Part shown: positions 1 to 9,485 of the stretch, piece after piece
Numbering within the stretch: the stretch's first letter is position 1
Layout: every line of letters starts with the position of its first letter
Assembly (NCBI RefSeq): GCF_002776695.1
Contig: NZ_LFJC01000003.1
Span: 2,392,327-2,456,326 of the forward strand
Direction: 5' to 3'
From: Bradyrhizobium nitroreducens
GTDB lineage: Bacteria; Pseudomonadota; Alphaproteobacteria; Rhizobiales; Xanthobacteraceae
DNA length: 64,000 nucleotides
The notes under the pieces: model-generated
Databases searched by the model: none
Told to the model about the DNA's origin: nothing
What the model saw: the letters and a program-made list of their open reading frames with translations, nothing else
Program-made: the position numbers and the translations under genes

Positions 1-7
1 AGTGAAA

Positions 8-1291
8 TCACTCCGCCGCTGATACCGGCACCTTGGCGCCCTGGCCGTAACGCTGCTCGATGTAGTCGATCACCAGCGCCTTGAAGTCGGCGGAGATGGT
101 CGGGCCGCGCAGCGTGCGGAACTTCTTGCCGTCGACGAACACGGGCGCGGCCGGCGCTTCGCCGGTGCCCGGAAGCGAGATGCCGATATTGGCGTGCTTG
201 GATTCGCCGGGGCCGTTGACGATGCAGCCCATCACCGCGACGTTGAGCTCCTCGACGCCAGGGTATTTGGTCTTCCAGGTCGGCATCTCGTCGCGGATGA
301 AATCCTGGATCGAGCGGGCCAGCTCCTGGAACGTGGTCGAGGTGGTGCGGCCGCAGCCGGGGCATGCCGCGACCAGCGGCACGAAGGTGCGGAAGCCCAT
401 GGTCTGCAGCAGCTCCTGGCCGACCTGCACTTCACGAGTGCGGTCGCCGCCGGGCTCCGGCGTCAGCGAGATGCGGATGGTGTCGCCGATGCCCTGCTGC
501 AAGAGGATGCCGAGTGCGGCCGATGACGCCACGATGCCCTTCGAGCCCATGCCGGCTTCGGTGAGGCCGAGATGGATGGCGTAGTCGGAACGGCTGGCGA
601 GATCCTGATAGACCGCGATGAGATCCTGCACCGCCGAGACCTTCGCGGAGAGGATGATGCGGTTCTTGGGCATGCCGAGCTCTTCGGCGCGCGCGGCCGA
701 CAGCAGAGCGGACTGCACCATGGCCTCGCGCGTCACCGCGCGCACGTCGCGCGGATTGGCGGACGCGGCGTTCTCGTCCATCAGCTTGGTCAGGAGCTCC
801 TGATCGAGCGAACCCCAATTGGCGCCGATGCGGACAGGCTTGTTGTTCTTGTTCGCGATCTCGATGATGTCGGCGAACTGGGTGTCGCGCTTGTCCTTGA
901 AGCCGACATTGCCCGGGTTGATGCGGTACTTGGCGAGCGCCTCGGCGCAGGCCGGATAGGCCGCGAGCAGCTTGTGGCCGATATAGTGGAAGTCGCCGAT
1001 CAGCGGCGTCGTGATACCGCGCTTGGCGAGGCCGTCGCGAATGTGCGGCACGGCCGCTGCGGCTTCCTCGCGGTCCACGGTGATGCGGACCATTTCGGAG
1101 CCGGCGCGCGCGAGTGCTGCGACCTGGGCGATGGTACCGTCGATGTCGGCGGTGTCGGTGTTGGTCATCGACTGCACGACGATCGGCGCACCGCCGCCGA
1201 CGGCGACGTCGCCGACCTTGACCTGGGTGGTATGATGGCGCGGCGCGGGCCCCGCGATGTCGGAATCGATTGATGTTTCGGGCTTGTTCAT
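8..1291 (-). CDS. ispG: 4-hydroxy-3-methylbut-2-enyl diphosphate synthase (IspG/GcpE)
   Basis: IspG is the [4Fe-4S] enzyme of the cytoplasmic MEP isoprenoid pathway that reductively opens MEcPP to HMBPP. The product is about 427 aa, the usual length for the bacterial form without the extra plant/chlamydial domain. The C-terminal cluster-binding cysteines are visible in CPGCGRT and in GCIVNGPGE. An early stretch reading [12 protein letters not shown] is the conserved substrate-barrel opening. I start at the ATG at 1291; a TTG nine bases upstream is in frame, but the ATG has a GGA just ahead of it. It lies 12 bp downstream of the EamA gene on the same strand, so the two are probably co-transcribed. 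The assignment is secure from the motifs; the start is slightly uncertain. Confidence 0.96.
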   Translation of the reverse strand: MNKPETSIDSDIAGPAPRHHTTQVKVGDVAVGGGAPIVVQSMTNTDTADIDGTIAQVAALARAGSEMVRITVDREEAAAAVPHIRDGLAKRGITTPLIGDFHYIGHKLLAAYPACAEALAKYRINPGNVGFKDKRDTQFADIIEIANKNNKPVRIGANWGSLDQELLTKLMDENAASANPRDVRAVTREAMVQSALLSAARAEELGMPKNRIILSAKVSAVQDLIAVYQDLASRSDYAIHLGLTEAGMGSKGIVASSAALGILLQQGIGDTIRISLTPEPGGDRTREVQVGQELLQTMGFRTFVPLVAACPGCGRTTSTTFQELARSIQDFIRDEMPTWKTKYPGVEELNVAVMGCIVNGPGESKHANIGISLPGTGEAPAAPVFVDGKKFRTLRGPTISADFKALVIDYIEQRYGQGAKVPVSAAE

Positions 1292-1303
1292 GGGGTCCAA
1301 ATA

Positions 1304-2257
1304 TCAGGTTTTGGTGACGTTCAGCAATGCATCACGCGGCGCCGCAGCCACTTGGCTGGGACGGTTAACCAGAAAAAGCCCAGCAATTACAAGGAGGGCA
1401 GCCGCCCCGAATGCCAGGCTTAGGGTGTCGTGCATGATGAAATAGCTACCCACCACGCCAAACAAAGGGGTGATGAAGGTAAAAGCCGACAATTTGCTGG
1501 CCGAATAGACCTTCACCAGTGCGAACCAAAGCGTGAACGTGGTTCCAACCACCCAGATCGCCTGGAACGCCATCAGGCCGAGCGACAGCGGCGCCGGCAT
1601 GTGCGTGATGCTCTCGCCGAACAGCCAGGCCGCCAGCCCCAGGATCGGGATCGAGGTCGCGACCTGATAGCCCAGTGCCTTCTCCGGCGCGGCGAACCGC
1701 AACCGCGTGCCCTTGGCAACCAGCGTGGTCGCCGCCCACAGCGCGGCACCACCGACGATCATGAGATCGCCGAGCAGCACATGCGAATCGACATTGGGCT
1801 GCGGCACGCCGATCGCAAGCGCAACGCCGGCAAAGCTGATGGCGAGGCCGAGCCATTGCGAGGCGCCGAGCCGCTCGCCCAGCACCTGATAGGAGCCGAG
1901 CGCGACGAAGAACGGCGCGGTGTAGAGGAACACCACCGCACGCGAGGCCGAGGTGAGGCGCAGCCCCTGGAAGATCAGCACGAATTCGATCCCGAACATC
2001 AGCCCGGCAACGAGGCCCGGCTTCCAGGTGCCGTCATTCTCGAAGAATTTGACGCCGCGAAGCGTGCCGATGATGAACAGCACCGGCAGCGCGCCCGCCG
2101 AGCGGATCGTGGCCTGGAGCATCGGCGGGATATCCGGCAGCACCAGCTTCACCGCGATCTGGTTGAACCCCCAGGTCAGGCACAGCATGAGCATCAGGGC
2201 GATGGCGCCGGCACTGAGGGGGCGCGCGGCAGATGGGTTGGCTTGTGGTGAGGGCAT
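1304..2257 (-). CDS. EamA/DMT-family transporter
   Basis: This is a 317-aa integral membrane protein with about ten hydrophobic segments and the two-fold EamA repeat. The first repeat starts near residue 18 (LMLCLTWGFNQIAVK) and the second near 160 (GDLMIVGGAALWAATTLVAK). Drug/metabolite transporters of this kind export amino acids, metabolites or drugs across the inner membrane; the substrate cannot be read from sequence. It sits between zur (upstream, 36 bp away) and ispG (12 bp downstream) on the same strand, so it may be part of one transcript with both. No zinc-binding motif is visible that would tie it to Zur. The family call is firm and the function open. Confidence 0.9.
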   Translation of the reverse strand: MPSPQANPSAARPLSAGAIALMLMLCLTWGFNQIAVKLVLPDIPPMLQATIRSAGALPVLFIIGTLRGVKFFENDGTWKPGLVAGLMFGIEFVLIFQGLRLTSASRAVVFLYTAPFFVALGSYQVLGERLGASQWLGLAISFAGVALAIGVPQPNVDSHVLLGDLMIVGGAALWAATTLVAKGTRLRFAAPEKALGYQVATSIPILGLAAWLFGESITHMPAPLSLGLMAFQAIWVVGTTFTLWFALVKVYSASKLSAFTFITPLFGVVGSYFIMHDTLSLAFGAAALLVIAGLFLVNRPSQVAAAPRDALLNVTKT

Positions 2258-2293
2258 GTCTTCCCGAAAAACCGGCTTTGCGCCGTTGTTGCT

Positions 2294-2788
2294 TTATGCA
2301 GCTTTCTGACAGTGAGTGCAGACGCCCGTGATCTCCACCACGGACAGCTTGGGCGCGAAGCCTGAGCTGCGCGCCGCGGCGTTGAGGTCCTTGGCGAATG
2401 ACGCCGAGGGGATCTCGCCGACCAGGCCGCAGCGCTCGCAGATCAGGAACGCCACCGCCGAGGTCGCATCGTGATCATGGGCGGCACAGGCGAGGTAGGC
2501 GTTGCGGCTTTCGATGCGGTGCACAAGGCCGTTGGCCATCAGGAAATCGAGCGCGCGATAGACCGTGATCGGCGCCGGCCGCGGCATGGACTTGGCAAGT
2601 TCGTCGATCACCTCGTAGGCGCCGAGCGGGCGGTGGCTGGAGAGCAGCGCCCCCAGCACCTGGCGGCGAATCGGCGTGAATTTCTGCGCGCGCTGCTCGC
2701 AGACCTCCTCGGCATGCGCCAGCGCATCCGCTGTGCAGCGGCCGTGATCGTGGTCGGGCGTCGGAAATGCCGGCTTTGCGAGGGTCAT
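2294..2788 (-). CDS. zur: Zinc uptake regulator, Fur family (Zur)
   Basis: A Fur-family metalloregulator of about 164 aa, expected to repress zinc import genes when zinc is bound. The N-terminal winged helix carries AHAEEVCEQR, then TPIRRQVLGALLSS and TVYRALDFLMANGLVHRIES. That last block closely resembles E. coli Zur as I know it and differs from classical Fur. Two CxxC pairs in the C-terminal half (ICERCG and GVCTHCQ) fit a structural zinc site. I start at ATG 2788; an ATG at 2806 and a longer frame to 2902 also exist but lack conserved sequence. It is divergent from the MarR operon across a 156-bp AT-rich gap. I did not find a clean Zur box beside it. Confidence 0.87.
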   Translation of the reverse strand: MTLAKPAFPTPDHDHGRCTADALAHAEEVCEQRAQKFTPIRRQVLGALLSSHRPLGAYEVIDELAKSMPRPAPITVYRALDFLMANGLVHRIESRNAYLACAAHDHDATSAVAFLICERCGLVGEIPSASFAKDLNAAARSSGFAPKLSVVEITGVCTHCQKAA

Positions 2789-2900
2789 ATAAAAATATTC
2801 TAGCATTTGGGCCCGGGAACCCAAAGCACGACCCTGCAAGCGGCTGCCAGCCATGCTCGCGCTGCGGGACAGCATCCTGCTAATCGGCCATGGAATAATC

Positions 2901-2946
2901 ATAAGCTTGCTTATTATATTCCAAGCTTATTGGAGACCAAGCTTAT
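2901..2946. promoter_or_regulatory. Clustered AAGCTT half-sites, candidate MarR operator
   Basis: ATAAGC-TT-GCTTAT is a perfect inverted repeat at 2901-2914. The 10-mer CCAAGCTTAT occurs twice more, at 2921-2930 and 2937-2946, and the second copy overlaps the ATG of the MarR gene. The core ATAAGCTTG is thus present three times, once in one orientation and twice in the other, within 46 bp of otherwise AT-rich DNA. Such arrangements are typical of autoregulated MarR-family promoters. Binding by this particular regulator is inferred. Confidence 0.55.
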
Positions 2947-3427
2947 GACCCGCGGGTCCGTCGACCAGAATTTCCTGTTCACGCTGGGCGAGCTCTACCG
3001 CCTCTTGCGCGTCTATGCCGACAAGGAGGCGTCGCGGTTCGGCATCACCCGCGCCCAATGGGCGGTGCTGGCCAAGGTCGAGCGCAGCGAGGGCATGAAG
3101 CAGTCGGAACTCGCCGAGCTCCTCGAGATGCAGCCGATCACGCTGACGCGCCTGATCGACAAGCTCTGCGACAGCGACTGGATCGAGCGCCGCAACGATC
3201 CTTCAGACCGCCGCGTCAAGCGGCTGTACCTGAGGAAGGCCGGGCGACAATTGCTGGGGCGGATGAGCGGGCTGAAGTCCGAGCTTACGGCCAACGCGCT
3301 GGACGGCATCACGCCGGCGGACGCCCATCGCCTCCTGACCCAGCTCGAAACCATCAAGGAAAACGTGCGGACCGCGATCCAGACATCCGGCGCGGAGCAA
3401 GCACGCAAGGAGCAGCGCTATGGCTGA
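2945..3427 (+). CDS. MarR-family transcriptional regulator (EmrR-like)
   Basis: A 160-aa winged-helix regulator. The recognition region reads QSELAELLEMQPITLTRLIDKL, followed by the wing WIERRNDPSDRRVKRLYL, the classic MarR DxRxxR signature. The start is the ATG with GGAG nine bases upstream (2932-2935). It is the first gene of a three-gene operon: its last eight bases overlap the start of the HlyD-type gene, so the three are almost certainly translated together. By analogy with E. coli EmrR it should repress the efflux pump until a phenolic or other hydrophobic ligand binds. The ligand is unknown; plant phenolics are an attractive guess for a rhizobial soil bacterium. Confidence 0.9.
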   Translation: MTRGSVDQNFLFTLGELYRLLRVYADKEASRFGITRAQWAVLAKVERSEGMKQSELAELLEMQPITLTRLIDKLCDSDWIERRNDPSDRRVKRLYLRKAGRQLLGRMSGLKSELTANALDGITPADAHRLLTQLETIKENVRTAIQTSGAEQARKEQRYG

Positions 3428-4598
3428 CCAAGTCCTCAAGTTCCAGCCGGAGCAGAAGACCGACGGGGGCAAGCCCACAAAGAAAGCCGGCACCGATCCG
3501 CGCCGCCGCCTGGTCGCGGGCCTCCGGCGTTACCGCCGCTTCCTGCTCCTCGTCGTGCTGCCTGTGATCGCCGCCATCGGCGGCCTGACCTTCTACCTCC
3601 ATGGCGGGCGCTATGTCGGCACCGACGACGCCTATGTCGGCGCGCAGAAGGTGCTGGTGACGCCCGACATCTCCGGCAAGATCCTGAAGGTGGTCGTGAA
3701 GGAAGGCCAGTCGGTCAAACGGGGCGACGAGCTGTTCGAGATCGATCCCGTTCCGTTCCGCCTCGCGGTGGAGGAGACCAAGGCGCAGCTCGCGCAGGCG
3801 CGCACGACCTATGACAACCTCGTCGCCAACATCAAGATCTATGGCGACATGCTGGGCCTCGCCCAGCAGGGCATCGATCTGAAGCAGCGCGACGTCGAGC
3901 GCAAGCAGGCGCTGGTGAAGAATAATTTCGGCTCGCAACTCGATCTCGACAACGCCTCGAATGCGCTGGTCACCGCCGGTGCGCAGGCGCAATACATCAA
4001 GCAGCAGCTCTCCAACGCCAGGACGCAGCTGCTGGGCAATCCCGATCTGCCGCTGGAGCAATTCCCGCCCTACGCACAGGCGAAAGCCAAGCTGGATGAT
4101 GCCCAGCGCAATCTCGACCACACCGTGCTGCGCGCGCCGATGGACGGCGTCGCGACGCAGGTCGAGCAGATCCAGCTCGGCCGCTTCGTCGCCGCCGGCA
4201 CGCCGGTGTTCTCCATCATCGACGTCGCCCATCCCTGGGTCGACGCCAATCCGAAGGAGAGCGACCTCACCCACGTCACCGAGGGGCAGCCGGTCACGCT
4301 CGAGGTCGACGCGTTCCCGAACCACGTCTTCAAGGGCAAGATCGGCTCGCTCTCGCCCGGCACCGGCGCGCAATTCGCCATCCTGCCGCCTCAGAACGCC
4401 ACCGGCAATTTCGTCAAGGTGGTGCAGCGCGTGCCGATCCGCATCTATTTCGACGAGACCGACAAATACGTGCGGAAGCTGAAGGCCGGCATGAGCGTCT
4501 ATGCCACCATCGACACCGGCCACAAGCGATCGCTCGCGGGCCTGTTCGGCTTGTCGGCGACGGCGAGCCAGGACAAAGACCAGCAAGACAAAGACTGA
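3420..4598 (+). CDS. HlyD/EmrA-family membrane fusion protein
   Basis: A periplasmic adaptor of 392 aa that links an inner-membrane exporter to an outer-membrane channel. A cytoplasmic N-terminus of about 39 residues precedes a single membrane anchor (RFLLLVVLPVIAAIGGLTFYL). The lipoyl half-motif YVGTDDAYVGAQKVLVTPDISGKI follows, then an alpha-hairpin of about 100 residues, the second lipoyl half (LDHTVLRAPMDGVATQV) and a beta-barrel. This is the standard EmrA layout and length. The start overlaps the MarR stop by eight bases, and the DHA2 exporter begins 19 bp after its stop, so the partner is clear. A HlyD-type ABC partner is unlikely because no ABC gene is adjacent. Confidence 0.93.
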   Translation: MADQVLKFQPEQKTDGGKPTKKAGTDPRRRLVAGLRRYRRFLLLVVLPVIAAIGGLTFYLHGGRYVGTDDAYVGAQKVLVTPDISGKILKVVVKEGQSVKRGDELFEIDPVPFRLAVEETKAQLAQARTTYDNLVANIKIYGDMLGLAQQGIDLKQRDVERKQALVKNNFGSQLDLDNASNALVTAGAQAQYIKQQLSNARTQLLGNPDLPLEQFPPYAQAKAKLDDAQRNLDHTVLRAPMDGVATQVEQIQLGRFVAAGTPVFSIIDVAHPWVDANPKESDLTHVTEGQPVTLEVDAFPNHVFKGKIGSLSPGTGAQFAILPPQNATGNFVKVVQRVPIRIYFDETDKYVRKLKAGMSVYATIDTGHKRSLAGLFGLSATASQDKDQQDKD

Positions 4599-4617
4599 CG
4601 AGACGAGGACTGATCGG

Positions 4618-6174
4618 ATGTCCGGTCCCAACGCCAATTTGATGGTCCCCGGCCTGCGCCGGAACATGGTGACGATCTGCGCCATGACGGCGACCATCAT
4701 GCAGGCGCTCGACACCACCATCGCCAACGTCGCCCTGCCCTACATGCAAGGCACGCTGTCGGCCTCGCAGGACCAGATCAACTGGGTGCTGACATCCTAT
4801 ATCGTCGCTGCCGCGATCATGACGGCGCCGGTGGGCTGGATCGCCAACCGCTTCGGCCGCAAGCGCATCTTCATCATCTGCTCGGCCGGCTTCACCATGG
4901 CCTCGGTGCTGTGCGGCCTCGCGCAGGACATCAACCAGATGGTGCTGTTCCGCCTGCTGCAAGGCGTGTTCGGCGCCGCGCTGGTGCCGCTGTCGCAATC
5001 GGTGATGCTCGACTATTACACGCTGCAGGAACGCGCCAAGGCGATGTCGATCTGGGGCATGGGCGTGATGATGGGCCCGATCATGGGGCCGTCGTTGGGC
5101 GCGTGGCTGACCGAGACCTATTCCTGGCACTGGGTGTTCTTCGTCAACCTGCCGTTCGGCGCCATCACCGTGCTCGGGCTGATCGTGTTCATGGACGAGA
5201 CCAGGAAGGACCTCAGCCTCAAGTTCGATTTTTTCGGTTTCGCGGCGCTCGCGGTTGCGATCGGCGCCCTGCAGCTCGCGCTCGACCGTGGCGAGCAATT
5301 GGGCTGGCTGGAATCCAATGAGATCCTCGCGGAGTTCATCATCTCGGCCGTCGCCTTCTACTTCTTCCTCGCGCACTCCTTCACGACCTCGACACCGTTC
5401 ATCCGCTTCGCGCTGTTCCGGGACCGCAACTTCGTCACCGGCTGCATGTTCATGATCGTGATGGGGCTCGTGCTGTTCTCGACCATGGCGCTGGCCTCAC
5501 CCTACATGCAGAACGTGATCGGCTATCCCATCATCACCGCCGGCCTCTTGCTGGCGAGCCGCGGCTTCGGCACCTTCTTCGCGATGATGCTGGTCGGCCG
5601 CATGATGCGATATTTCGAGGCGCGCACGCTGATCATCTCCGGCCTGACGCTGACCGCGGGCTCGCTGTTCCAGATGACCGGCTGGACCGACCTGACCCAG
5701 GTGCCGGAGATCGTCACCGTCAGCGTCATCCAGGGGTTTGGCTTCGGCCTCGTCTTCGTGCCGCTCTCGACCGTGGCGTTCCTGACGCTGTCGAACGATT
5801 TGCGTACCGACGGCACCGCGATGCTGACCCTGATGCGCAACGTCGCGAGCTCGGTCGGCATCTCCGTCGTCATCGCGCAGTTGACGCAGGGGACGCGGCG
5901 GACCTACGCGATCCTGTCCGAGCACATCAACCCGTTCAATCATGCGCTGCAGATGCCCGACGTCCGGGGCCTGATCAACCTGTCCACCGACGCCGGCCGC
6001 GCCATGGCCGACAGGATGGTCAGCGTGCAGGCACAGATCATCGCGTTTTCGCAGGACTACCAGCTGGTAATGCTCTTCATCCTCTGCACCATCCCGCTCG
6101 CTCTGCTGATCGGCTCGACCAAGGCCACGCTGCGCAAGCAGGCAGCCGGGCCGGAACACGCGGTGATGGAGTAG
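4618..6174 (+). CDS. DHA2-family (14-TM) MFS multidrug exporter, EmrB-like
   Basis: A proton-driven drug exporter of 518 aa in the inner membrane, with about fourteen hydrophobic segments. Motif D1 is visible near the N-terminus (LDTTIANVALP), motif A after helix 2 (NRFGRKRIF) and the antiporter motif C in helix 5 (GPIMGPSLGAWL). The start is the ATG preceded by GACGAGG; the longer open frame upstream runs through the end of the EmrA-type gene and is not used. It is the third gene of the MarR-HlyD-DHA2 operon, the EmrRAB arrangement that exports hydrophobic toxins through a TolC-like channel encoded elsewhere. Substrates are not predictable. Confidence 0.93.
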   Translation: MSGPNANLMVPGLRRNMVTICAMTATIMQALDTTIANVALPYMQGTLSASQDQINWVLTSYIVAAAIMTAPVGWIANRFGRKRIFIICSAGFTMASVLCGLAQDINQMVLFRLLQGVFGAALVPLSQSVMLDYYTLQERAKAMSIWGMGVMMGPIMGPSLGAWLTETYSWHWVFFVNLPFGAITVLGLIVFMDETRKDLSLKFDFFGFAALAVAIGALQLALDRGEQLGWLESNEILAEFIISAVAFYFFLAHSFTTSTPFIRFALFRDRNFVTGCMFMIVMGLVLFSTMALASPYMQNVIGYPIITAGLLLASRGFGTFFAMMLVGRMMRYFEARTLIISGLTLTAGSLFQMTGWTDLTQVPEIVTVSVIQGFGFGLVFVPLSTVAFLTLSNDLRTDGTAMLTLMRNVASSVGISVVIAQLTQGTRRTYAILSEHINPFNHALQMPDVRGLINLSTDAGRAMADRMVSVQAQIIAFSQDYQLVMLFILCTIPLALLIGSTKATLRKQAAGPEHAVME

Positions 6175-6195
6175 CCCGCTCGATCAGCACTCTGC

Positions 6196-6343
6196 GCTGT
6201 CGTCCCGGACAAGCGCGCCGTTCAGCGCGCGCAGAGCCGGGATCCATAACCACAGGGAGACGTTTTGGCGAAGGCTCGGAGTTACCAGTCTCGCGCCGAA
6301 CCTCTCCCTGTGGTTATGGGTCCCTGCGTTCGCAGCGACGACA
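6196..6343. repeat. Dispersed intergenic palindromic element (family B, copy 1)
   Basis: A GTCGTCCCGGACAAGCGC-type edge leads to a long inverted repeat whose inner arms (6239-6260 and 6303-6324) are 22 bp and match almost perfectly. A related element lies at 46238-46395. It fills the gap between the convergent efflux operon and the phosphotransferase gene, so it may also end transcription from both sides. Confidence 0.75.
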
Positions 6344-6399
6344 CCGAGAAGGTTGAGCCGTCACCGCGCCTCACACCGCACCGAGCGAACGGCGCGGCC

Positions 6400-7464
6400 C
6401 TACCCCAGCAATTCCTCGCAGCCCAGATCGTCCACGGCCGCAAAAATCCGCTCCAGATTATTCCACCAGATCACCGGCGGGATGTTGATGCTCCGCTGCC
6501 AGACCGGCCGCGTGATCTGCCAGAGCACGGCCCAGCGGTAATCGCGATCGAGCGCGCCGCGCGTGTAGCCGGTGATGCCGCTCTCGATCAGCGCGTCGTG
6601 ATAGAGGTTGAGCAGCGCGCGTTCCAGCGCCTGCCGGCGCTCCGGATACCAGTGCATCGCCATCATATAGGCGAGGTCGTGGGTTGGAACGTTGATGCTC
6701 CACTGGTCGAAATCGAAGATGCGGGTGGTATCGGCAACGCCGGCGCGCGGCAGCAGGAAATTCCAGACATGGGCATCGCCATGGGTGATGCTGAGATGAC
6801 GGCGTGAATGGTAACGCTGGGACAGCCGGTCCGATTGATCGATCAGGCGGCGATAGAGGATGCGCCGCTCCTCGCTGAGACGGTCACCGAGAGAATCGGC
6901 AAAGCGGTCGTAATGGCCCGCGAAAGTTTCCATCCGCGCCGCACTGTCCTCGGGGCTCGCGAATGTGCCGACGGTGTCGCCAAGCCTCGGGTGGTCCCAC
7001 CAGGCCGCATGCCAGCGTGCCAGCGTGGTGACGATGGCGATCGTCTGCTGGCGCGACGGCGGCAGCGGCCAGGCCGCCGCGATGTCGTGGCTGTCCGTGA
7101 GGTCCTCGAGCAGAAGATGCCAGGTGAGGCTGCCCTCGTCGAAATGTCCGTCGAAGCAGCGGGGCACCAGTCCGGGCGGCATGCTTGGCGTCACTTGCGT
7201 GTAGTATTCCACCTCGTGCCGGCCGCCATTGGCAAGCTTCGCCGCGAATTCGGAATTCGCGGTCTTCAGGATCAGCGATTGCGGGGCGCCGGCGGATTCG
7301 CCGACATAGCGCAGGCCGAGCCGGATGATGTGCGACACGACGGTGTCGCGCTGATGCAGCACCTTCACCTCGCGGACCGCGCCGGCGTCCAGCACGCCGC
7401 CCCTGCGCAGCGCTGCTGTCAGTTGGGCGGGCTCAACGACCGCCGGCAGTTGTGGAGGTGTCAT
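6400..7464 (-). CDS. Phosphotransferase family protein (APH/EcKL-like kinase fold)
   Basis: A cytoplasmic protein of about 354 aa with the small-molecule kinase fold of aminoglycoside/choline kinases. The catalytic loop reads THGDAHVWNFLLP (HGDxxxxN) and is followed by the metal-binding segment RIFDFDQWSINVPTHDLAYMM. The usual DW of this family is replaced by DFDQW, as in ecdysteroid-kinase-like (EcKL) members. These enzymes phosphorylate hydroxyls of diverse small molecules; no substrate can be named and it need not be a resistance gene. I use the ATG at 7464; an in-frame ATG at 7491 is possible. The chemoreceptor gene ends 75 bp upstream on the same strand. Confidence 0.8.
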   Translation of the reverse strand: MTPPQLPAVVEPAQLTAALRRGGVLDAGAVREVKVLHQRDTVVSHIIRLGLRYVGESAGAPQSLILKTANSEFAAKLANGGRHEVEYYTQVTPSMPPGLVPRCFDGHFDEGSLTWHLLLEDLTDSHDIAAAWPLPPSRQQTIAIVTTLARWHAAWWDHPRLGDTVGTFASPEDSAARMETFAGHYDRFADSLGDRLSEERRILYRRLIDQSDRLSQRYHSRRHLSITHGDAHVWNFLLPRAGVADTTRIFDFDQWSINVPTHDLAYMMAMHWYPERRQALERALLNLYHDALIESGITGYTRGALDRDYRWAVLWQITRPVWQRSINIPPVIWWNNLERIFAAVDDLGCEELLG

Positions 7465-7539
7465 GACCACGATGCCCCTGTCCCGCGCCATACTGCACGA
7501 TCACAACCCGGGGCACCAGCGGCAGGCCTGGCGCCCGGT

Positions 7540-9228
7540 TCAAGCCGCCGCGGTGGAGTCGCGCACGGTCCGCACCACGACCGACCGCAGCTGTTCGAGA
7601 TTGGCCGCCATGCCGGCGATCGCCTGCCTGACCTCCGCGGCGCGCTCGTTGACGGAGGCGGCGTCGCGGCTGACATTGCCGATCTTGGCCGAGACCTCCT
7701 TCGCCGCGGACGCCGATTCGGAAATCGACCGCGAGATCTCGCGGGTCGCAGCGTCCTGCTGTTCCATCGCGGTGGCGACCGAGGTCGCCACGCCGTCGAT
7801 CTCGGCGATGTGCCCCCCCATCGTCTCGACGGCGTCGACCGCAGCCTGCGTCGAGGTCTGGATCTCGGCGATCAGCCGCGTGATTTCCTCGGTGGATTTG
7901 GCGGTCTGGTCCGACAGCGATTTCACCTCGGCGGCGACCACGGCGAAGCCGCGGCCGGCCTCGCCGGCGCGCGCCGCCTCGATCGTGGCGTTGAGCGCCA
8001 AAAGGTTGGTCTGGCCGGCGATGCCGCCGATGAGGTCGGAGACCTCGGCGATCTTCTTCACCGATCCGGCCAGCGACTGGATGGTCGAGCGCGCCTGCTC
8101 GCGGCCGGCGACCGCCGACTTCGTGACAGTGCTGGTCCGCAGGACCTGGCTTGCGATCTCGCGGATCGAGGCGCTCAGCTGTTCGGCCGCGGCCGAGACG
8201 GTCTGCGAGCTGCCGAGGGCCTGGGTGGAGGCTGCCGCCACCGCCTGCGACTGCGCGGAGAGCGACCTTGCGATCTCGGACAGGCTGGACGCCGCCCGCT
8301 CGACGCCTTGCGTCGCCGCACCGGCTGTGTCGACCGAACGACCGGTCTCCCGTTCGACAGTCTCGGCCATCTGGTGCAGGGCGGAGCGCTTGGCCAGCGC
8401 CGCCTCCTGCTCCTGCCGCAACTGCTCCTCGCGCAGACGGGCATTCTCGACCGCCGCCTGCTTGAACACCACAAGCGCCCCCGCCATCGAGCCGACCTCG
8501 TCCTGGCGCTCAGCGAATGGAATGTCCGCGGCGAGATCGCCGGTCGCGAGTCTCTGCATCGTGCCCGTCATGCGGACGATCGGGCGCACCACGCCGAGGG
8601 CGACGCCGAGCAGGCCCGCGGCAACGAAGGCGAGGACGGCGGCGGAGACGCCGAGGAGGATATAGAGCATCGAGCTGTCGCGGTCCGCGGCCAGCTTCTC
8701 CATGGCGGCATTCTGCTTGTTGGCGCTCTCGACGATGCTGTCGATCACGGCGCGATGTGCGGTGTAGGCGTCCCTGAGCTGCGCGTAGGCACGCTCGGAA
8801 GCGGCGGCGTCCTTGGCCTCGAGGGCCGGCAGGAGCTGGTCGGACGCCTTCCAGAATTTCTGCACCTCGGCGTCGGACTTCGACACCAGCGCCGTCTTCA
8901 GGTCGGCCGACAGGCTCGAGGTGACCCAGAACGCCTTGCGCTCGTCGTAGTCCTTGCGGAGCTGAACCAGCCGCTCGCCGTGGGCCGCCAGCTGATCCGG
9001 CTCGCGCATCGCCAGGGTCGCCTCGAGATAGGCCTCGATGACATATTCCGGCGGCGGCAGGATGTCCGCGATGAGGTCGTTGCCCAGCTTGATGTCGGAG
9101 TAGAGCGGACCGCCGACCTTGAGCTCTTTCAAGGCGTACAGGCTGGTCGAAACCACGGCGGCAAAGCCAATGGCGAGAACGATGCCGAACGCGACGATCG
9201 CAGAGGACAAGGACAGCCGAAATTTCAT
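7540..9228 (-). CDS. Methyl-accepting chemotaxis protein (membrane-bound)
   Basis: A transmembrane chemoreceptor of 562 aa. One membrane segment follows the start ([20 protein letters not shown]), then a periplasmic, mainly helical ligand domain of about 150 residues and a second membrane segment near residues 185-205 ([20 protein letters not shown]). A HAMP linker ([18 protein letters not shown]) follows, then the coiled-coil signalling domain. Its hairpin tip, near residues 400-440, reads [19 protein letters not shown], the CheA/CheW contact region. I start at ATG 9228, which begins directly with the membrane anchor; an 83-residue upstream extension is open but not protein-like. No C-terminal CheR-tethering pentapeptide is seen. 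The ligand is unknown. Confidence 0.92.
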   Translation of the reverse strand: MKFRLSLSSAIVAFGIVLAIGFAAVVSTSLYALKELKVGGPLYSDIKLGNDLIADILPPPEYVIEAYLEATLAMREPDQLAAHGERLVQLRKDYDERKAFWVTSSLSADLKTALVSKSDAEVQKFWKASDQLLPALEAKDAAASERAYAQLRDAYTAHRAVIDSIVESANKQNAAMEKLAADRDSSMLYILLGVSAAVLAFVAAGLLGVALGVVRPIVRMTGTMQRLATGDLAADIPFAERQDEVGSMAGALVVFKQAAVENARLREEQLRQEQEAALAKRSALHQMAETVERETGRSVDTAGAATQGVERAASSLSEIARSLSAQSQAVAAASTQALGSSQTVSAAAEQLSASIREIASQVLRTSTVTKSAVAGREQARSTIQSLAGSVKKIAEVSDLIGGIAGQTNLLALNATIEAARAGEAGRGFAVVAAEVKSLSDQTAKSTEEITRLIAEIQTSTQAAVDAVETMGGHIAEIDGVATSVATAMEQQDAATREISRSISESASAAKEVSAKIGNVSRDAASVNERAAEVRQAIAGMAANLEQLRSVVVRTVRDSTAAA

Positions 9229-9446
9229 GAAACAATCCGGAGCAGCGGCATTGAACTGCGGCCACCTTAGACAAATACGGTAAATGCGGGATTGCTTCGC
9301 GGAGGAATTGCATCGCGCGAGCTCCGCATAATTACGGGATTTGGACGTCGCGCTATCGGTATTTGAGTCAGCGAAGCTGACACACGCACGGGAGAAACGT
9401 TTCGGCTGCAACAACGCAGCCTCGGCGTCGATGCGCCGGATGAGAT

Positions 9447-9481
9447 ATGCGTGCCGGGGATGAGCCCTCCCCGGCACGCAT
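9447..9481 (-). terminator. Hairpin after pcaG, probable terminator
   Basis: Arms 9447-9460 and 9468-9481 are 14 bp, perfectly complementary and GC-rich, with a 7-nt loop. The hairpin begins five bases beyond the pcaG stop codon on the transcribed strand. No U-run follows, so it may act with Rho or as a 3'-end stabiliser. Confidence 0.6.
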
Positions 9482-9485
9482 GGCC

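Noticed and set aside
3354..4727. 457-aa minus-strand frame over the HlyD gene
   Set aside because: Antisense shadow; the sense HlyD gene has lipoyl and anchor motifs and fits the operon.
6808..9270. 820-aa plus-strand frame over the phosphotransferase and chemoreceptor
   Set aside because: Antisense shadow of two genes with intact domains; no ribosome site or motif.
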